From Cycas panzhihuaensis (Eukaryota; Cycadophyta), in assembly GCA_023213395.1 (NCBI GenBank), contig CM041465.1, forward strand, positions 200,205,741 through 200,269,740: a DNA stretch of 64,000 bases, given 5' to 3'. This document shows positions 12,455 through 25,547 of the stretch, in pieces (position 1 is the stretch's first letter; the number at the start of each line of letters is the position of its first letter). Under the pieces are notes generated by a model. That model had not been told where the DNA came from and searched no databases. It saw nothing but the letters and a program-made list of their open reading frames with translations. The position numbers and the translations under genes were made by a program.

Positions 12455-12475
12455 AGGGGGGGAGGGGGGGGGGAT
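12455..12475 (+). other. Internal G-rich purine tract in E2
   Basis: Seven G, one A, then ten G, lying between integrase and RT. It resembles the element's own PPT at 14898-14907 and could be an internal priming site or simply an expanded homopolymer. Confidence 0.6.
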
Positions 12476-12496
12476 AGACATAAATTACTCCAAATA

Positions 12497-12850
12497 TTGG
12501 AAGCTGACAATAGAGCCTCAAAGGATACAAGTTATGACTCTGAACTAATGAGTACACATCCAACACCATCCTTTGAAGATAGCAGAGTTAACAAAGGCAA
12601 AGCCATTATAGAAGAACCATCCTCTCCACCTTCAGTCGACAAAGGCAAAACAATGGTAGAAGGACCATCTTCCTTAGGCGCATTAACATCCTCCTCACAA
12701 AATAATAATTTTAATGAACAAGATAAGAACCAAGAAGTTAAGGAAATAAAGACTTCATTCCCAACTCGAGGATCCGAAGAAGCCTGCCAACTCAATAAGG
12801 ACATACGACCAGATGAGGTGGGTAAAACTAGAACTCGAAGTGCCCATTGA
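12497..12850 (+). pseudogene. E2 linker between integrase and RT
   Basis: Open for 117 codons. A Ser/Pro/Lys-rich, low-complexity spacer with a doubled KGKAIIEEPSS / KGKTMVEGPSS unit. Copia polyproteins have a poorly conserved spacer here, so no function of its own is assigned. It is in the correct order upstream of the RT block at 12896. Confidence 0.6.
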
Positions 12851-12895
12851 GCAAGGATATAGGAATCATTATATACTGATCTTGAACCAACATAA

Positions 12896-13900
12896 TTGCA
12901 CCTTACTCTTAATAAAGAGCCCCTAATATACCAAAAAGCTGTAAAACATACAGCTTGGAGAAATGTTATGAACGAAGAGTACCAATCTCTTATCAAGAAC
13001 GGTACATGGGAGCTCGTTAATCTACCACTTGATAGAAAAGTAGTTCAAAATAAATGGGTGTTCAAAAACAAATATAGATCAGATGACACCCTTGAAAAAC
13101 ACAAGGCGGGGTTGGTAGTTAAAGGATTTACATAAAGGGAAGGCATTGACTACACTGAAGTATTTGCACCTACAACCAAGCGGCCTACAATTAGAACTCT
13201 TATGGCCTTGGCTACTCAACAGGGTTGGAAAATCCACCAACTTGATATTAAGATCACATTTCTCAATGGAGATCTTGAAGAAGAAATTTACATAGCTCAC
13301 CAAGAAGGATATAAGATTGAAGGTTAAGAGCATAAGATTTGCAAGCTCAGAAAGTCCTTGTACGGCCTTAAACAAGCCCCTCGTGCTTGGTTTTCCAAGT
13401 TGTTTGAAATAATAAGGCAACTTGGATACAAGGTTTATGACTACCACGATATTGATGCAATATTATTCATCAAGCACCATAAGGATAAAGTCAGTTATCT
13501 CATAATCTTTATGGATGACATGCTAGTAACAGGTAACAATGAACAAGCAATAAGTCAGTTAAAAAATGACCTTAGCAAAACGTTTGAATTGTCTGACCTC
13601 ATTTTAATGAAATATTACTTGGGAATTGAAGTAACACAAAAGAATAGAATAATTTTCCTCTCCCAAGAAAAATACATTAACGATCTTCTAACCAAGTTTC
13701 AATTAGAAGATGCTCGACCAATGATGTTACCTATGGACCCTAATACCAAACTCTCAGTTGAAGGTGACACTAGGGAGGCATACATAAGACTCTACAGGAA
13801 ACTTATAGGTAGTCTCATCTACACTACTAATACAAGGCTAGATATTGCACACTCTATCAACATTTTTATTCGTTACATGACAAATCCTAAGTAGAATTAT
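12896..13900 (+). pseudogene. E2 reverse transcriptase remnant
   Basis: Clear copia RT with few stops. Seen are WRNVMNEEYQSLIKNGTW, WVFKNKYRSD, the EGIDYTEVFAPTTK block after one stop, HQLDIKITFLNGDLEEEIY, and LYGLKQAPRAWF (about 13360-13392). The catalytic box reads FMDD at 13508-13519 (usually YVDD). YYLGIEV and the IGSLIYTTNTRLDIAHS thumb block follow. Stops are TAA at 13132 and TAG near 13325 and 13892. It continues directly into RNase H. Confidence 0.95.
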
Positions 13901-13918
13901 TGGTAGGCAGTAGTGTGA

Positions 13919-14450
13919 GTGTTGAGATACCTTAAGACGACCAACAAATATGGTCTATTATATGAACCTAATTTAGACTTCAACATTTATGCATATATAG
14001 AGTTAGACTTTGCAGGAGATAAAGATACAGGAAGATCTACATCTGGGTATGTAACATTTCTTAGAACAACACCAATATCATGGAGATCCAGATGGCAAAA
14101 AATAGTTGTAAATTTAAATACCAGAGCTGAATACATTGTTACTTTTAAGACCAATAAGGAGGTGATATGGCTGAGAAAATTATTGGAACATTGAATATCA
14201 CCCAAACAAGTCCCACGAGTCTTCATGTGGATAATCAATCAACAATCTGCATGGTGAAAAATCTTATATTTCATAATCATACCAAACATATAAGTATAAA
14301 AAGTCCACAAGATTAAAGAACTTGTTCATGATGGTACAATTCAACAAGAATACTACTCCACAACAGATCAAGTGGCTAATATCTTTACCAAATAGCTGCA
14401 AAAGGCGAAGTTTAAACAGTTCCATAGGCAGCTCGGCCTTAGGGCCTCCA
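13919..14450 (+). pseudogene. E2 RNase H remnant
   Basis: Starts LRYLKTTNKYGLLY, then AYIELDFAGDKDTGRSTSGY, the usual D-A-D-W-A-G-x-x-x-x-R-R-S-T-S-G block with the first Asp changed to Ile-Glu. TRAEYIVTFKTNKEVIWLRKLL carries the catalytic Glu. After stops near 14193 and 14256 the end block HDGTIQQEYYSTTDQVANIFTK is read to about 14393. The sense frames beyond it (14479-14682) show no known domain. Confidence 0.92.
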
Positions 14451-14897
14451 TCTTCGACTGATCAAAGAAGATGGCAACATGATCATTATACTCTATTCTC
14501 TTCATGAAAACCCCTTGTGGGCATTGAATAATAAGAGTAAGTCTCTGCTCTATCCTATTTGTAAAAGCCACATATGGGCACGGAAGGATAAGGGTTGTAC
14601 TAATTTTAGAAAATCAAAACCTATGAAAACCCAAAAGGGCATAGAGGATGACCAAACAGTATATGGAGACTTAGTAGATTAAGCTGCACATTTAAGTTGC
14701 TTAGCTATCAAGCTACATCAAAGAGCTACCTTAGCCATTTTGATTTATAAAAAGGGCTATAGATCTTAGAAAGTCTATGGATTTTTATTCCCTATGAGGG
14801 TTTTCCTACAAAAGTGTCATTTAGAATTTCAATATAATAATAAAGCTCAAATGAAGACCTCATAGAATATATTTTCTCAAAATATACTTCCACCATT

Positions 14898-14907
14898 AAG
14901 GGGGGGA
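14898..14907 (+). other. E2 polypurine tract
   Basis: AAGGGGGGGA one base before the 3' LTR; the site where plus-strand DNA synthesis is primed. Confidence 0.9.
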
Positions 14908-14908
14908 T

Positions 14909-15219
14909 TCAAAGAGGTTAATGTATCAAGGTTATTTATATAGATTAATTATATGACCTTAGGATATATTGTTAGCATTAGTCTCTTAATGATATGCACT
15001 TTATATGCATTTAGATGTAATTTTAGGTTCATGTCATTAGGCAGGAAAATCCTAACCCTAATGCTCACCCTTAATAATAAAAGGAGAAATCTCAAGAAGG
15101 GAGTCATTATTCATTCCCACCTCTAAGCTTTCTCTCATATCTTGTTTCATCTCTTTTTCATTCTCCATTGCCATTGTGTGTATGTGAATGATTTATTCCC
15201 TAGATCCATCCTTCCTTCA
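14909..15219 (+). repeat. E2 3' LTR
   Basis: A 311-bp ungapped match to 7606-7916 with about 28 differences by eye (roughly 17 transitions, 11 transversions). It is followed by the CCTAA target duplication at 15220-15224. Confidence 0.96.
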
Positions 15220-15224
15220 CCTAA

Positions 15225-15604
15225 TGGACCTACATGAATACAAATCTCTTTTAGTTTTTATTCTTTATATTTTATTTATTTAATTATTTAATACAAGAAC
15301 TATTTAAATATATAACTTAAACTATAACATATAATTTAGAAGGGAAACTAGGTCCTTGGTTAATCTTATATGTATCTTTGTCACTATGAACTCAATTTCA
15401 AATTATAATTAATTAAGCAATAAGTTAATAAATAGAAGTAAAATTATTATCTTTTTCTTTCACATGAATACAATGAAGAGAAGTAAAGAAGAAACAACAC
15501 ACTCAACTAATGCAATTTAATAATGTTATCTACAAATTCAAGTGATTCCTTGTTCCTTTTCTTTTCAAGTTTTAATTAAAATAAAGAAAGAAAAAATAAA
15601 GCTT
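15225..15604. other. AT-rich spacer between E2 and E3
   Basis: No coding frame and no LTR or element motif seen. Confidence 0.4.
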
Positions 15605-15609
15605 TAAAT

Positions 15610-16003
15610 TATTAGAAATTAGATGTTCAATAGCTTCAATTTCAATGTTAAAATTAACAAATGTAAGACAGAGAGCTAAGTAGGTGATCATATATAACTT
15701 AAGCTATGTTGAAGATCAATATTCAAAACATCATTTCATTAAGCCATTGTGAAGAGTACAACATAGTTCCAATATTTGGTGGTGTTGAAGAACATCAGGG
15801 TTATGCACGCCATAAGATTTATACTTGAGGAAGGAGGGAAACCTCCTCAACCTCTAAAATTCAAACAAATATAAAATAACAACTTGATATTAAAATAATA
15901 ACAAAACATAATAAAGTAAACTTACTTTAACTTACCATAAGAAAATGTGCACTCACATGCTTTAAATGTATGGGTTGTTAGGTGAGAGTTATTAACTCTA
16001 ACA
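15610..16003 (-). repeat. E3 left (3') LTR
   Basis: 394 bp on the plus strand, beginning TATTAGAAATTAG and ending CTCTAACA; matches 18934-19312. Confidence 0.93.
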
Positions 16004-16014
16004 TTCTCCCCCTT
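16004..16014 (-). other. E3 polypurine tract
   Basis: On the minus strand AAGGGGGAGAA ends exactly at the LTR boundary. Confidence 0.88.
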
Positions 16015-17454
16015 AATGTCCATCATGTACATCTTCAATTTCTCCTTGAACTTGTAGAATAATTACTTGAGGTACACTTTGAAAAAGAGATTGAACTTAT
16101 GTGTTGTAGCCTTGTCTCCATCCTTGATGTGGCTATTAACTCGTAATGTTATCTTTTCAATAATGAGTATCTCAAGTGGTTCCTAAATAGATGTGGCTTT
16201 CTTCGAATGAGTAGCAATGTCTCCATCTTTGACTTGGTCTTCTTGATTTTATGCCTTGTGGGAATCAATTGTGTCATATGTACATGTATTATTATGTTTA
16301 TTAATCTTATTGTAATCTTAAAAAAATACTTGCAATATTAGTCTTTTCATCAAAATTTACCTGCTCTATAGTTTGTTTCACAAGAAACACATCATTAATA
16401 TAGATAAATTCATTTAATTTTAAAATCTCTCCCATATAAATCAATTCTATGGTATCCTATGTAGATTTGGATATGGTTAAATCACTAACATAAGTGAATG
16501 CATCATTATTAATAGTATAAAACATTAGTGCCAAGGCTCTATTATCTTTTCTAAAGTTTTCTCTAAAATTAGGTTTATTCACTTCGTAACCATGTTCTAC
16601 AAATTTTCATAAGTTATTTTTACCAAAGTGAGATTTTAACATATATATCTAAATATAAAAATTTATCCCATCCAATATGGGAAACCTAGTGTTATTCTCA
16701 ATCATTGCCATTATAATTACTTAATCATAACCTCTAATGAATAAATCAATGTTGAACAAAAGAAATATATCTCCTTAAAACTTTTGAATCATAAGAAATA
16801 TTTCTTTTAATGAAGTAATGCATATATAAATATACAATCCTTTCTCCCTTTATTTAAACAATAAAATAAACAACTTGCTTGAAAGAGTGAGAGTTAAAAG
16901 AATGTTTATGCTCTTTTAATTTGAATGCTTTGATGCAAGGATGTCTTAACAAGCAAAACTCCTTAAACAAAGAATCTTGAAGTAATTCTTAATACTTTTC
17001 AAATGAATCAAATGAAGGATCTATAAATGAATCAATGATCTTTCGAATGATCAAAAGCTTTTCAAATAAAGAAGATGAATCCTTTAGAGAACTAATCAAT
17101 TTTTTTCAAAATGAATAATCAATGCTTATGTTCTTTTCACCAAGAATGCATAAGAAACATTGTAGAATGCAATGAAGAACTTAAATCTTTGAATATATTG
17201 ATAAATATATATCAATTTTATATAAAGATGCACATAAATATCTTCAAGGAATGTGAGGAGGCCTTAAGCAACTTAAAATTCCTTCAACTAATGAAAAGAG
17301 AGCTCAAGTGAATAAAAAATAATTGGTAAATGCTTCTAGATGAAGTACAAGTAAGATGAGGATGAGTTTTTTAAAGAAATCTTTGTAAAATAAAGTGTAC
17401 TTGATAAGCAAATAAGAAGGTAAAATGGCATTAAACAAGAATCAATATTTAATG

Positions 17455-17521
17455 AAATCTCCTTAATCAATCAAGAAAAAAGCTTAATAAAATCTCCTTA
17501 ATCAATCAAGAAAAAAGCTTA
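17455..17521. repeat. Tandem duplication inside E3
   Basis: A 32-bp sequence at 17455-17486 is repeated exactly at 17490-17521 with a 3-bp gap. Being identical, it arose well after the element itself. Confidence 0.9.
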
Positions 17522-18921
17522 GAGATACTTTTAAATATAATAAAAATGAAATGCTAAGGTAAGAAGTACTTAATTTTTATTTTGAGTATAACAATGGGTT
17601 CTTTTGCTTCAAAATCTAAAGAATGCTAAAGAGATATAAAAATATCTTATAATTCTAATAAACATCAATATATATTATTAATAATCAGCTAAAATATATA
17701 TATTAATAAAATAGATTCAATTGTAAAAGGTTTTGGTTCAAAAAATGTCACTAAAATATCCAAGTAAGACAAAATTAGAACATTAACTTGAGGAGCTTTA
17801 ACAACCTAAAAGATGAAGTCAAAATTAAGTGAAAGCTATTTTATTACGAAGATCTCTAAAATATCTTTTAGATAGTTTAGACGGTTTACAATTTAGAGCT
17901 ATAGAGCTCAAGATATTAAAGAAACAACGAACAAACCCATTTATGGCTAATGAAGTATGCTTAATAAATGAAGGTCAACTTTAGCCTAATCAAACTCTAT
18001 AAAAAATATCTCTTTGAATCTTCTTTTTGACACTTTAGACATTTCATAAATCGGATAAACAATTGCAGAGATATCGTAGAAATAGTGCAAGTACTTTTTT
18101 TGAGGCTTGTGTGACTTGTACGTAAAAACGATAAACTAAAGTAGGAGTGTGGAACCCTAACGGGGGATAAAATGGCCTCGGAATGAGACGAACATTTAGA
18201 GAAAGAGATACAATGATGAGAGGTACTTAGTAGATGTGTAATTTTTAAAAAATAAGCTTGTATCAAGGAGAACATAATTATGGACATCTAAGAACCTTGC
18301 AAACCCTTGAAAAATGATAAAAAATATGATGTTTATTAAATAAATTTCATAAATAATTAAACCCACCTATTTTTATGCTAAATACAATCAATTTGGTTGC
18401 AAATACTAAAGAAATACTCATTAAATAATTCTTAAGTATCAAAATATCAAATATTTCTCAAGAATTATATAACAAATAATGTCAAAAATAAATCAAATAT
18501 TCAATAAATATTACTTTTGAATCTTATTTTCATAAGAGTTTACCTCCAACAGATCTCCAATAGATCTTCAAATTCTTTATACAAAGCACTAGAATATTTC
18601 CCAAAAATGGCTATGAATAAGTATGGCTTTCACACAATAGATCTCCTTAGATCAGTACCAATGGAATTCCAAATAATAAAATATATTTATACATGTAAAA
18701 ATATGAAGAACAAATTATTATTAAATATATTGAGAATCATAAATTTGATTCATAATATCTCTTTTCAAGGAGGATAAAATCTTAAACCATTTTCTTTGTT
18801 GAGTAGATCATCCTACCAGGAGTCCAACGAGTAGTCATATGTTGCACTTTCCTTGAGCGAATAAAGAGCTAGAAGCTATGCACTAGGATTTACTCTGATA
18901 CCATATTAGAAATTGATCACA

Positions 18922-18933
18922 GCTCTAATACCA
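18922..18933 (-). other. E3 primer binding site
   Basis: On the minus strand TGGTATTAGAGC, one mismatch from the tRNA-Met complement, touching the LTR. A second copy-like TGGTATCAGAGT lies just downstream (about 18892-18903 on the plus strand). Confidence 0.9.
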
Positions 18934-19312
18934 TGTTAGAAATTAGATGTTCAATAACTTCCACTTCAATATTATAATTAAAGAATGTAAGAGAGAGAGT
19001 CAAACAGGTGATTACATATAACTCAAGCTATGTTGAAGATCAATATTCAAAACACCATTTCATTAAGTCATTATAAAGAGTACAACATAATTCTAATATT
19101 TGGTGGTGTTGAAGAATAATAGGGTTATGCACCCCATAAGATTTATACTTTGAGGAAAGAGGGAAACCTCCTCAACCTCCAAAATTTAAATAAATAGATA
19201 TTAAAATAATAACAAAATATAATAAGGTAAACTCACCTAACTTACCATGAGAAAATGTACACTCACATGCTCTAAATGTGGGGGTGTTAGGTGAGGGGTA
19301 TTAACCCTGATA
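18934..19312 (-). repeat. E3 right (5') LTR
   Basis: 379 bp, beginning TGTTAGAAATTAG and ending CCCTGATA on the plus strand; partner of 15610-16003. Confidence 0.93.
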
Positions 19313-19317
19313 TAAAT

Positions 19318-20296
19318 AATCACCAAGATTTAAAATAAGAAACCATAAGGTAAGAATGACCTATCTCTTGCTTTTTCTTTGAATGATCCTTCTAGCATTA
19401 GCTTCATTCCTCAAATAATATTCCACTTAAAATGAGAGAGATTTACTTGCTAACATACATGTTAGAAGTAATGCAATGATAAATGTACCAATAAAAGACA
19501 ACTTAAAAAAGGTTTTTCTCATAATCCCAATAGTGTTTTTATTATACCTAAAGGATTATGAGAGAATAAAAGGATTCAAGAGGTTAGAACCCTATGAGGA
19601 AGAGCCCAAGGTTCCTTTCTTTTCATTCTCAAGCCAAGACATTCACCTCCTTAGGGAGTGGATTGGAACTAGGGCTACATGTATGGACTTTACCTCAAGC
19701 TATAAGTAATAATTTGAAAGCTTGAGGGTTGTAACTCATAGGTGGAAGTAAATAGCCTAAAACTAAATATTTATAAGGCTTTAATGCCATAAGAAACTCA
19801 ACCAAACTATGCAATCTCAACCCAAAACACAAGCACAAAGCATTTGTAACTTAAAGCTAAGAAGAGACATAATAAGCAAAAAAGCTTATAAACAAAATAA
19901 ATAAATGGCTTACCAATAAAATACCCACTTGAAGAAAATGGTGGGAAGGTGCATCAAATCAATGCCATAACAACTCCCAAGTCCTCTAAAGTAGGCTCCA
20001 AGGTGGAAAAAATATAGCCAAACTTTCTTGAAGATAAGAGTGGTAATAAGGGAGAAAGAATATGCATAAGAGAGTGAGAAGAGGGGAAGAAGAAGAGCAT
20101 ATTAAAAGAAAATATCCCAAAGTTAAGCATGAATAATCCTAGGCATTGGAAAACCCTTGTAAAGAGCTTGATCTTTAGTTTATGAGGTCACTTCAAAGTT
20201 TCCAAATGGATGTGAAAAGTTGGGGTGAAAATTCTATAGGACTCTATTACACAAACTAGAATCTTTCCTTAAGAAAATGAGTAATATTTATAAGAG

Positions 20297-20341
<45 letters not shown>

Positions 20342-20900
20342 GGAAAAATAGGGCTATAACTTCACATAAAGTAATGTCTATATGATGGGAAAAAATGATT
20401 TGTTGTTATTACTTTTTTTACATGAGAAAATAAAAACTATAATAAATAGTGAAAATTACAACATTCAAAAAATAACTAAAATTGTAACTTTTACTATTTG
20501 TTATAATTTATTAAGAAGATTATGATTTTGGTAGATGAAAAATTGCAATAAATAATGAAAATCATGACAAACTAAAATTGAACTTGTAGTGAAAAATCAT
20601 CAAAAATAAAAGACACTTCATTAATGACTATATAATAAGGCCAGTGAGAGGAAAAACATAGTGAAAATATGAAATCAAGGTAAAACAAAGGTAATCTAAT
20701 GATACATAATAAGTTGGCAAAAATCATGAAAAATGTAAAAAAGAGGCAGAGCTAAGCTTTGGAGTGAGTTTAAGAGTGCTAATTATGTAAGCACTTTATG
20801 ATCTATAGATCATAGGTAATGATAATCAGGCATAAGCACAATCACATTATATAATCATCTAATCATCATATCAATTCTACTTAATCACATGTAGGCACCT
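19318..20900. other. Non-coding stretch, nothing recognised
   Basis: No element motif found. A plus-strand frame at 19476-19709 has no recognisable domain. The 3' LTR of the copia element E4 should lie at the right edge, but I could not align it to the putative LTR right of 56766. Confidence 0.4.
20302..20337. repeat. (AG)n microsatellite
   Basis: About 18 uninterrupted AG units. Confidence 0.97.
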
Positions 20901-20929
20901 AATCAAACCCTAGTAATAAACAAGATAAG

Positions 20930-22355
20930 ATATGGGACCTAGTTAATCCTAAAAGGGACCTCATTGACTAAAATAATGTGTAGTTCACTATCTCTAAAAA
21001 ATAAGAGCTTTATGAACCTCTTAGACTTCTTATGACCCAATGCCTTGGTGAAAATATTAACAAGTTAATCCTCCATTCAACAATAGACCAACTCAATTAC
21101 TATACAGAGCACCTACTCTTGAATGAAATGATGATGAACTTCCACATGTTTTTCCCTAGTATAGAAGACTATATTTTTTGAAAGTTAGATTGCACATTGA
21201 TTGTCATAAAGTAGTGATGTAGGATCATCCTATAGAAGTCCAAAGTGACCAAGTAGCCTCCTTAGCTAGATTACTTCATAAGTATTTGCTATCGTTGCCT
21301 TATACTCTAATTCTATGGAAAATAAAGAGATTATAACTTATTTTTTACTACACTAAGAGATCATACCATAACTAGATATAAATATATATCTTAATATAGA
21401 TTTCTTGTCATTAACATCTCCTACACAATTTGAGTATATAAAGTTATGTAGCTTGAACTTATCAACTCCATAAGATAAGAACCTAAATTTGATAGTGCCT
21501 TTAATATATCTCAATATATCTTTTATTTCCTTTCAATAAGAGATAAATAGAGAGCTTATAAATTAGGTTGCAACACCAATAACATAACTAATATCAAGCC
21601 TAGTGTTAGTAAGACAAATGAGACTACCCACTAACTACCTATACAAAGTGCCATCAATAATCTCATTATCAGCTCCCTTAGCCAATTTAAGACCTTCTTC
21701 TATGGGGTTAGCCATTGGTTTTGAATCCTACATATGGAATGTCTTAATAAACTATATGCACATTTGTAATGAGATGCAAAAATGCTTTCATCTTTCTTCT
21801 AAAATTTTGTACCAAGATAGTAATGTAGAAGAACAAAATTAGACATCTCAAAAGATTTAGAAAGTTACTTCTTAAGATGCTTGATTTGAGAAGGGTTACT
21901 GCTAGAAACAATGAGGTTATTAACATAGAGACACATAAGGAGTATCTTATCATCCTCATGTTTTACATATAAACTATGATCTAATTCATATCTAGTAAAC
22001 CAAAGAGAAATAAAATAATCATCAATACATGAATACCTTGCCCTTAGTACCTATTTAAGCCTATATAAGGATTTCTTTAACTTATATACAATATGATCCT
22101 TACCAACCTACACAAACCCTTAGGTTGTTACATATATATCTCCTTATTAAGAATTACATAGAGGGAAGCACTCTCAACATTAATATGATGGAGGTTCCAA
22201 CTAAAATAAGATTCAAGATTTACTAGCACTTTGATGGTTATTATTTTGGCTATAGGTGTATAAGTTTCTTCAAAATCTACACCTTTAATCTATGCAAATT
22301 CCTTGGCTATAAGTCAAATCATATATCTAATAATAATACCATTACATCAATACTT
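20930..22355 (-). pseudogene. E4 RNase H and RT remnant (3' segment of a split copia element)
   Basis: Minus-strand translation shows the RNase H end (the usual S-x-x-E-A-E-Y-x-A block read as SIELEYKATIANTYEVI, then LRRLLGHFG, 21230-21330) and upstream copia RT blocks. The catalytic box reads YVNN at 21916-21927, both Asp changed to Asn. The segment stops abruptly at 22355 where E5 begins, and the integrase part resumes at 26103, so it is one element split by insertion. Stops and frame changes are frequent. Confidence 0.85.
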
Positions 22356-22912
22356 TATTAGAAATTTTAAATTTTCTCTGATAACATATTATCTTTTTTC
22401 ATTCTCTAATTCCATACTAGAATATATTGAAATATATAGTAAAATCATATTAATAAAGTATTAATTATGAATTATAATATATCATAAGGAATATGAAGAA
22501 TATGTACATAAATATAAAAGTAATAGTATGAATTATAAAGCATAATAAATATCACCATGAGTTAATGAGTATGTACTATAAGAGATAATAGATTTATACA
22601 TTGAAAACCCAGGAGAGAAAAATCATGGGAGAAGGTTAGGATTAGGATCTCTTTTTTATTATAATCTTTAAATAAATTTACACTCCTTGCTTAATCCTTT
22701 CTCAAGTTCTCAAGTGGTGTGTATATGTATTTATAGATTTAGTTATTTCATGAATAACCTATAGAATTTTTTAGCCTCTTCATCTTTCAGTATGAATATT
22801 ACATTAATATTTGTGTTATACCAAACTTATTAATGATTTTGTGTGTGAGATTATATTCGTCCATAATCTTACATTAAACATTACATATATAAAAACTTCA
22901 CATATCCTAATA
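22356..22912 (-). repeat. E5 left (3') LTR
   Basis: Begins TATTAGAAATTTTAAATTT and ends CCTAATA on the plus strand. No convincing PPT lies next to it at 22913, in contrast to E3. Confidence 0.88.
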
Positions 22913-25535
22913 CTACGCCTAGTGTTTAATTTCTTTGAATCTTCAATATTTAAATCTTCAACCTTTATCTTCAATATCTTCATAGTTTCCCTATATGTTT
23001 TTCTTTCATACAAAAACTTGTAAGCATATGTCAAATCTATATCAAGTTGAATAACTAAATCACAGGTAATCTATCTAGTAAATCCTATAATCTATAATCA
23101 CATTATAATAAAATATGATTAACTATGACTAACAACCTATAGAAATACCTATAAACCATCATCAATCAACCAATAAACAACATTTCATGGCTCTTAACTC
23201 ATTATTATATATGAAGTCTCTTCTCAACAACTTCATATCTTCCACTTATAAATCTATAATAATTAAGTTTATCAGCTTTAAAAATATCATAACCAAAATG
23301 GTTATTTATAAGTATATTTCTTGTATATGGTTCATCAATATATAAAATAAAATATCAGAGTTGGTAGGCCAATATACGATTACAAGAGTAACAATGTGTC
23401 TTATCTCTTATATATAAAATTAACAACACTAGCTGTAAGACTAATATGTTATACAAGAGTAGCTTATGAATCCCTTTTCTTACCTCTTGCCTACAAGGTA
23501 TATATGTGTGCCTTTTCATCTCTACATACTTCACAACTTTCTTTTGGCAACTGAAAAAAGTTTATAAACCAATAATCAACAATCTAAACAAACTAACTCT
23601 AAGAATAGGGCATACTACCTAGCCAAGCCAAGATAGCTATAATAAGATAATATAAAAAAATATATATTCATGCCTCTTATCATACATATCAAGTTAGTTT
23701 TCTCATTAATAAATAAACACTTATTATATATTAGATAGACTTCTTAATAGATAATTATGGTGCTAAGTAATCAACATATAAGACTTCTCTATGTCTCATA
23801 ATCAAGTGGGTAATAACATTAATAACTCAACAACAACTCTCTAATAAATAACTCAGCCCTTTATGAATATAAATTAGGTGGTGTTATCATCATTATTCAA
23901 ACATGTATACTAAACTACATGATCATGGAATTTGATTAGTGATGCAAACCTCACGATAACAAATGTGATAAATATCCAAAGGGGTTTTGAATCATGTGTA
24001 ACACAACTAAGAAACCCACATCAATTTTTCATCAAATAATTTCTTACATCTTCGATGATGAGCTTTAAATCATCATTAATGAGCCTTAAATATGTCATTT
24101 TTCATCAAATTTCAACTAAAATTCCCTTTCCTTTCATCAATAATCATCAATATACATTAATATATACTTGGGAGCCTTTAAAATTATAAAAAAATGCCAA
24201 ATTAAATATGAAACTACTCAAGAATTGCATCTTTTATCATGTTAAAATTAACTTACTTAACTTTATTAGTTAAAATCTTTGCCATTTAATCTCTAAAATA
24301 TGCCTTGTATGTGACAAAGTAAGACACGTTTGTGACATGATAAAAATGTGACATATAAGGGTTTTAAAATAATAAATTATTTATGGAAACAAAAGGAGAC
24401 AAGCATGTTGGCATGTTGACAACTTAAAGATATGTCACAAACATGAAATACTAAGCATAGAAAGAAATTAATAGATATTATTTGATGGTAAAATATGAAA
24501 TTTATGAAGATATTGATGGAAGAATTTTTATATGAAGGTTTATTTTGTGAAGATATGCATGTAATTACATAAACATGATAGGTTGAAAAATATTTTTTAA
24601 AATAGTGAGAAACAAGCAACTATACATATTGCTCTCATATTCTTTTTGCCCACTTGTACCTTATTTCATCTACATCATGACAAATACTTTTGAACTATCG
24701 AATCATTATATCCACAATATGCATGTTGTATATCATGGTGCCTAAATATAATATGCTTCCAAATTTGTAACATATCACATTGTATAGGTCTGCTACTTAT
24801 TTGGCTTATACTTATGGGTTACTAGCTCACTTCTCACTAATTTTCTTCTCATGCTATTTTTTTCTTCTTCATAAAACAACTCTTTAACACCTTCATTCTC
24901 ATTATTTTTGTACTCATCTCTCAACAACAAACCATTACAAAAATACCATTGATAAGAAGAAAATCCATAAGCAAAAGTTAATAAAAAATTGAGTAAGAGA
25001 GATGTATCAACACTTATATTATCTAATGTAACTACTACTAATTATGTGGTTTAGTGAGATAGGATGTCTTACAAAATCTCAATCACTTATATAGGGGGAT
25101 AGTCTATATTGGTAAATGCAACTAGCAATAGTATCCTCTTATCTTCATCATTTTGGTGGACTTGTTCAAACCTACATGTTCTAAAGAATATGGTACCAAC
25201 ATACTTAAAATAAATGTCCACTATAAATTCAATAACAACATGTCCATTGGTACTAACATATTCATCTTCATATAGCTTTATCTTGATGCAACTTTTAATC
25301 ATTTATATATGACTGTTAACAATGTTTTCATGGCCCTAAAATCTTGATCACATGTCACTAATATAATCAATTTTTAGCTTATCAAAACACTTCTATACTA
25401 GCTAATATATTAGCTCTATACTGGCTCTGAATATGTTAACAATCTGTCACAATTCTCCATACGATTTTTCACAACCTTGAAGTTCTAATAGGCTTGAAAC
25501 CATGGCTCTAATAGTTTACTCTTTCTCGTTCACTG
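22913..25535 (-). other. E5 interior, no coding motif
   Basis: AT-rich. Short frames at 24377-24619 and 25087-25302 (minus) show no known domain. Confidence 0.5.
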
Positions 25536-25547
25536 GCTCTAATACCA
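25536..25547 (-). other. E5 primer binding site
   Basis: TGGTATTAGAGC on the minus strand, touching the right LTR, identical to the PBS of E3. Confidence 0.88.

Larger units (their letters stand above)
7606..15219 (+). mobile_element. E2: complete Ty1/copia element, decayed
   Basis: A full-length 7.6 kb element. Two 311-bp LTRs (7606-7916 and 14909-15219) are flanked by the perfect 5-bp duplication CCTAA. A PBS for initiator tRNA-Met follows the 5' LTR and a PPT precedes the 3' LTR. Coding order is gag, protease, integrase, RT, RNase H, which is the copia order. About 28 of 311 LTR positions differ by my count (about 9%), so the insertion is old. All domains carry stops, and protease and integrase have lost catalytic residues. 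Confidence 0.97.
15610..19312 (-). mobile_element. E3: non-autonomous LTR retrotransposon, 3.7 kb
   Basis: LTRs at 15610-16003 and 18934-19312 are flanked by a perfect TAAAT duplication (15605-15609 and 19313-19317). Reading the minus strand, the right LTR is followed immediately by a tRNA-Met PBS and the left LTR is preceded by a PPT, which fixes the orientation. The 2.9 kb interior shows no gag, RT, integrase or protease motif on either strand, so the element probably depended on another for mobility. A plus-strand frame at 17111-17311 and a minus-strand frame at 17997-18287 resemble nothing known. The LTRs differ at roughly one position in nine plus small gaps. Confidence 0.93.

Noticed and set aside
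12532-12996. 154-codon minus-strand frame over the E2 linker
   Set aside because: No domain, opposite to a low-complexity sense linker in a complete plus-strand element.
20302-20337. AG microsatellite as a regulatory element
   Set aside because: An ordinary simple repeat without context supporting a role.
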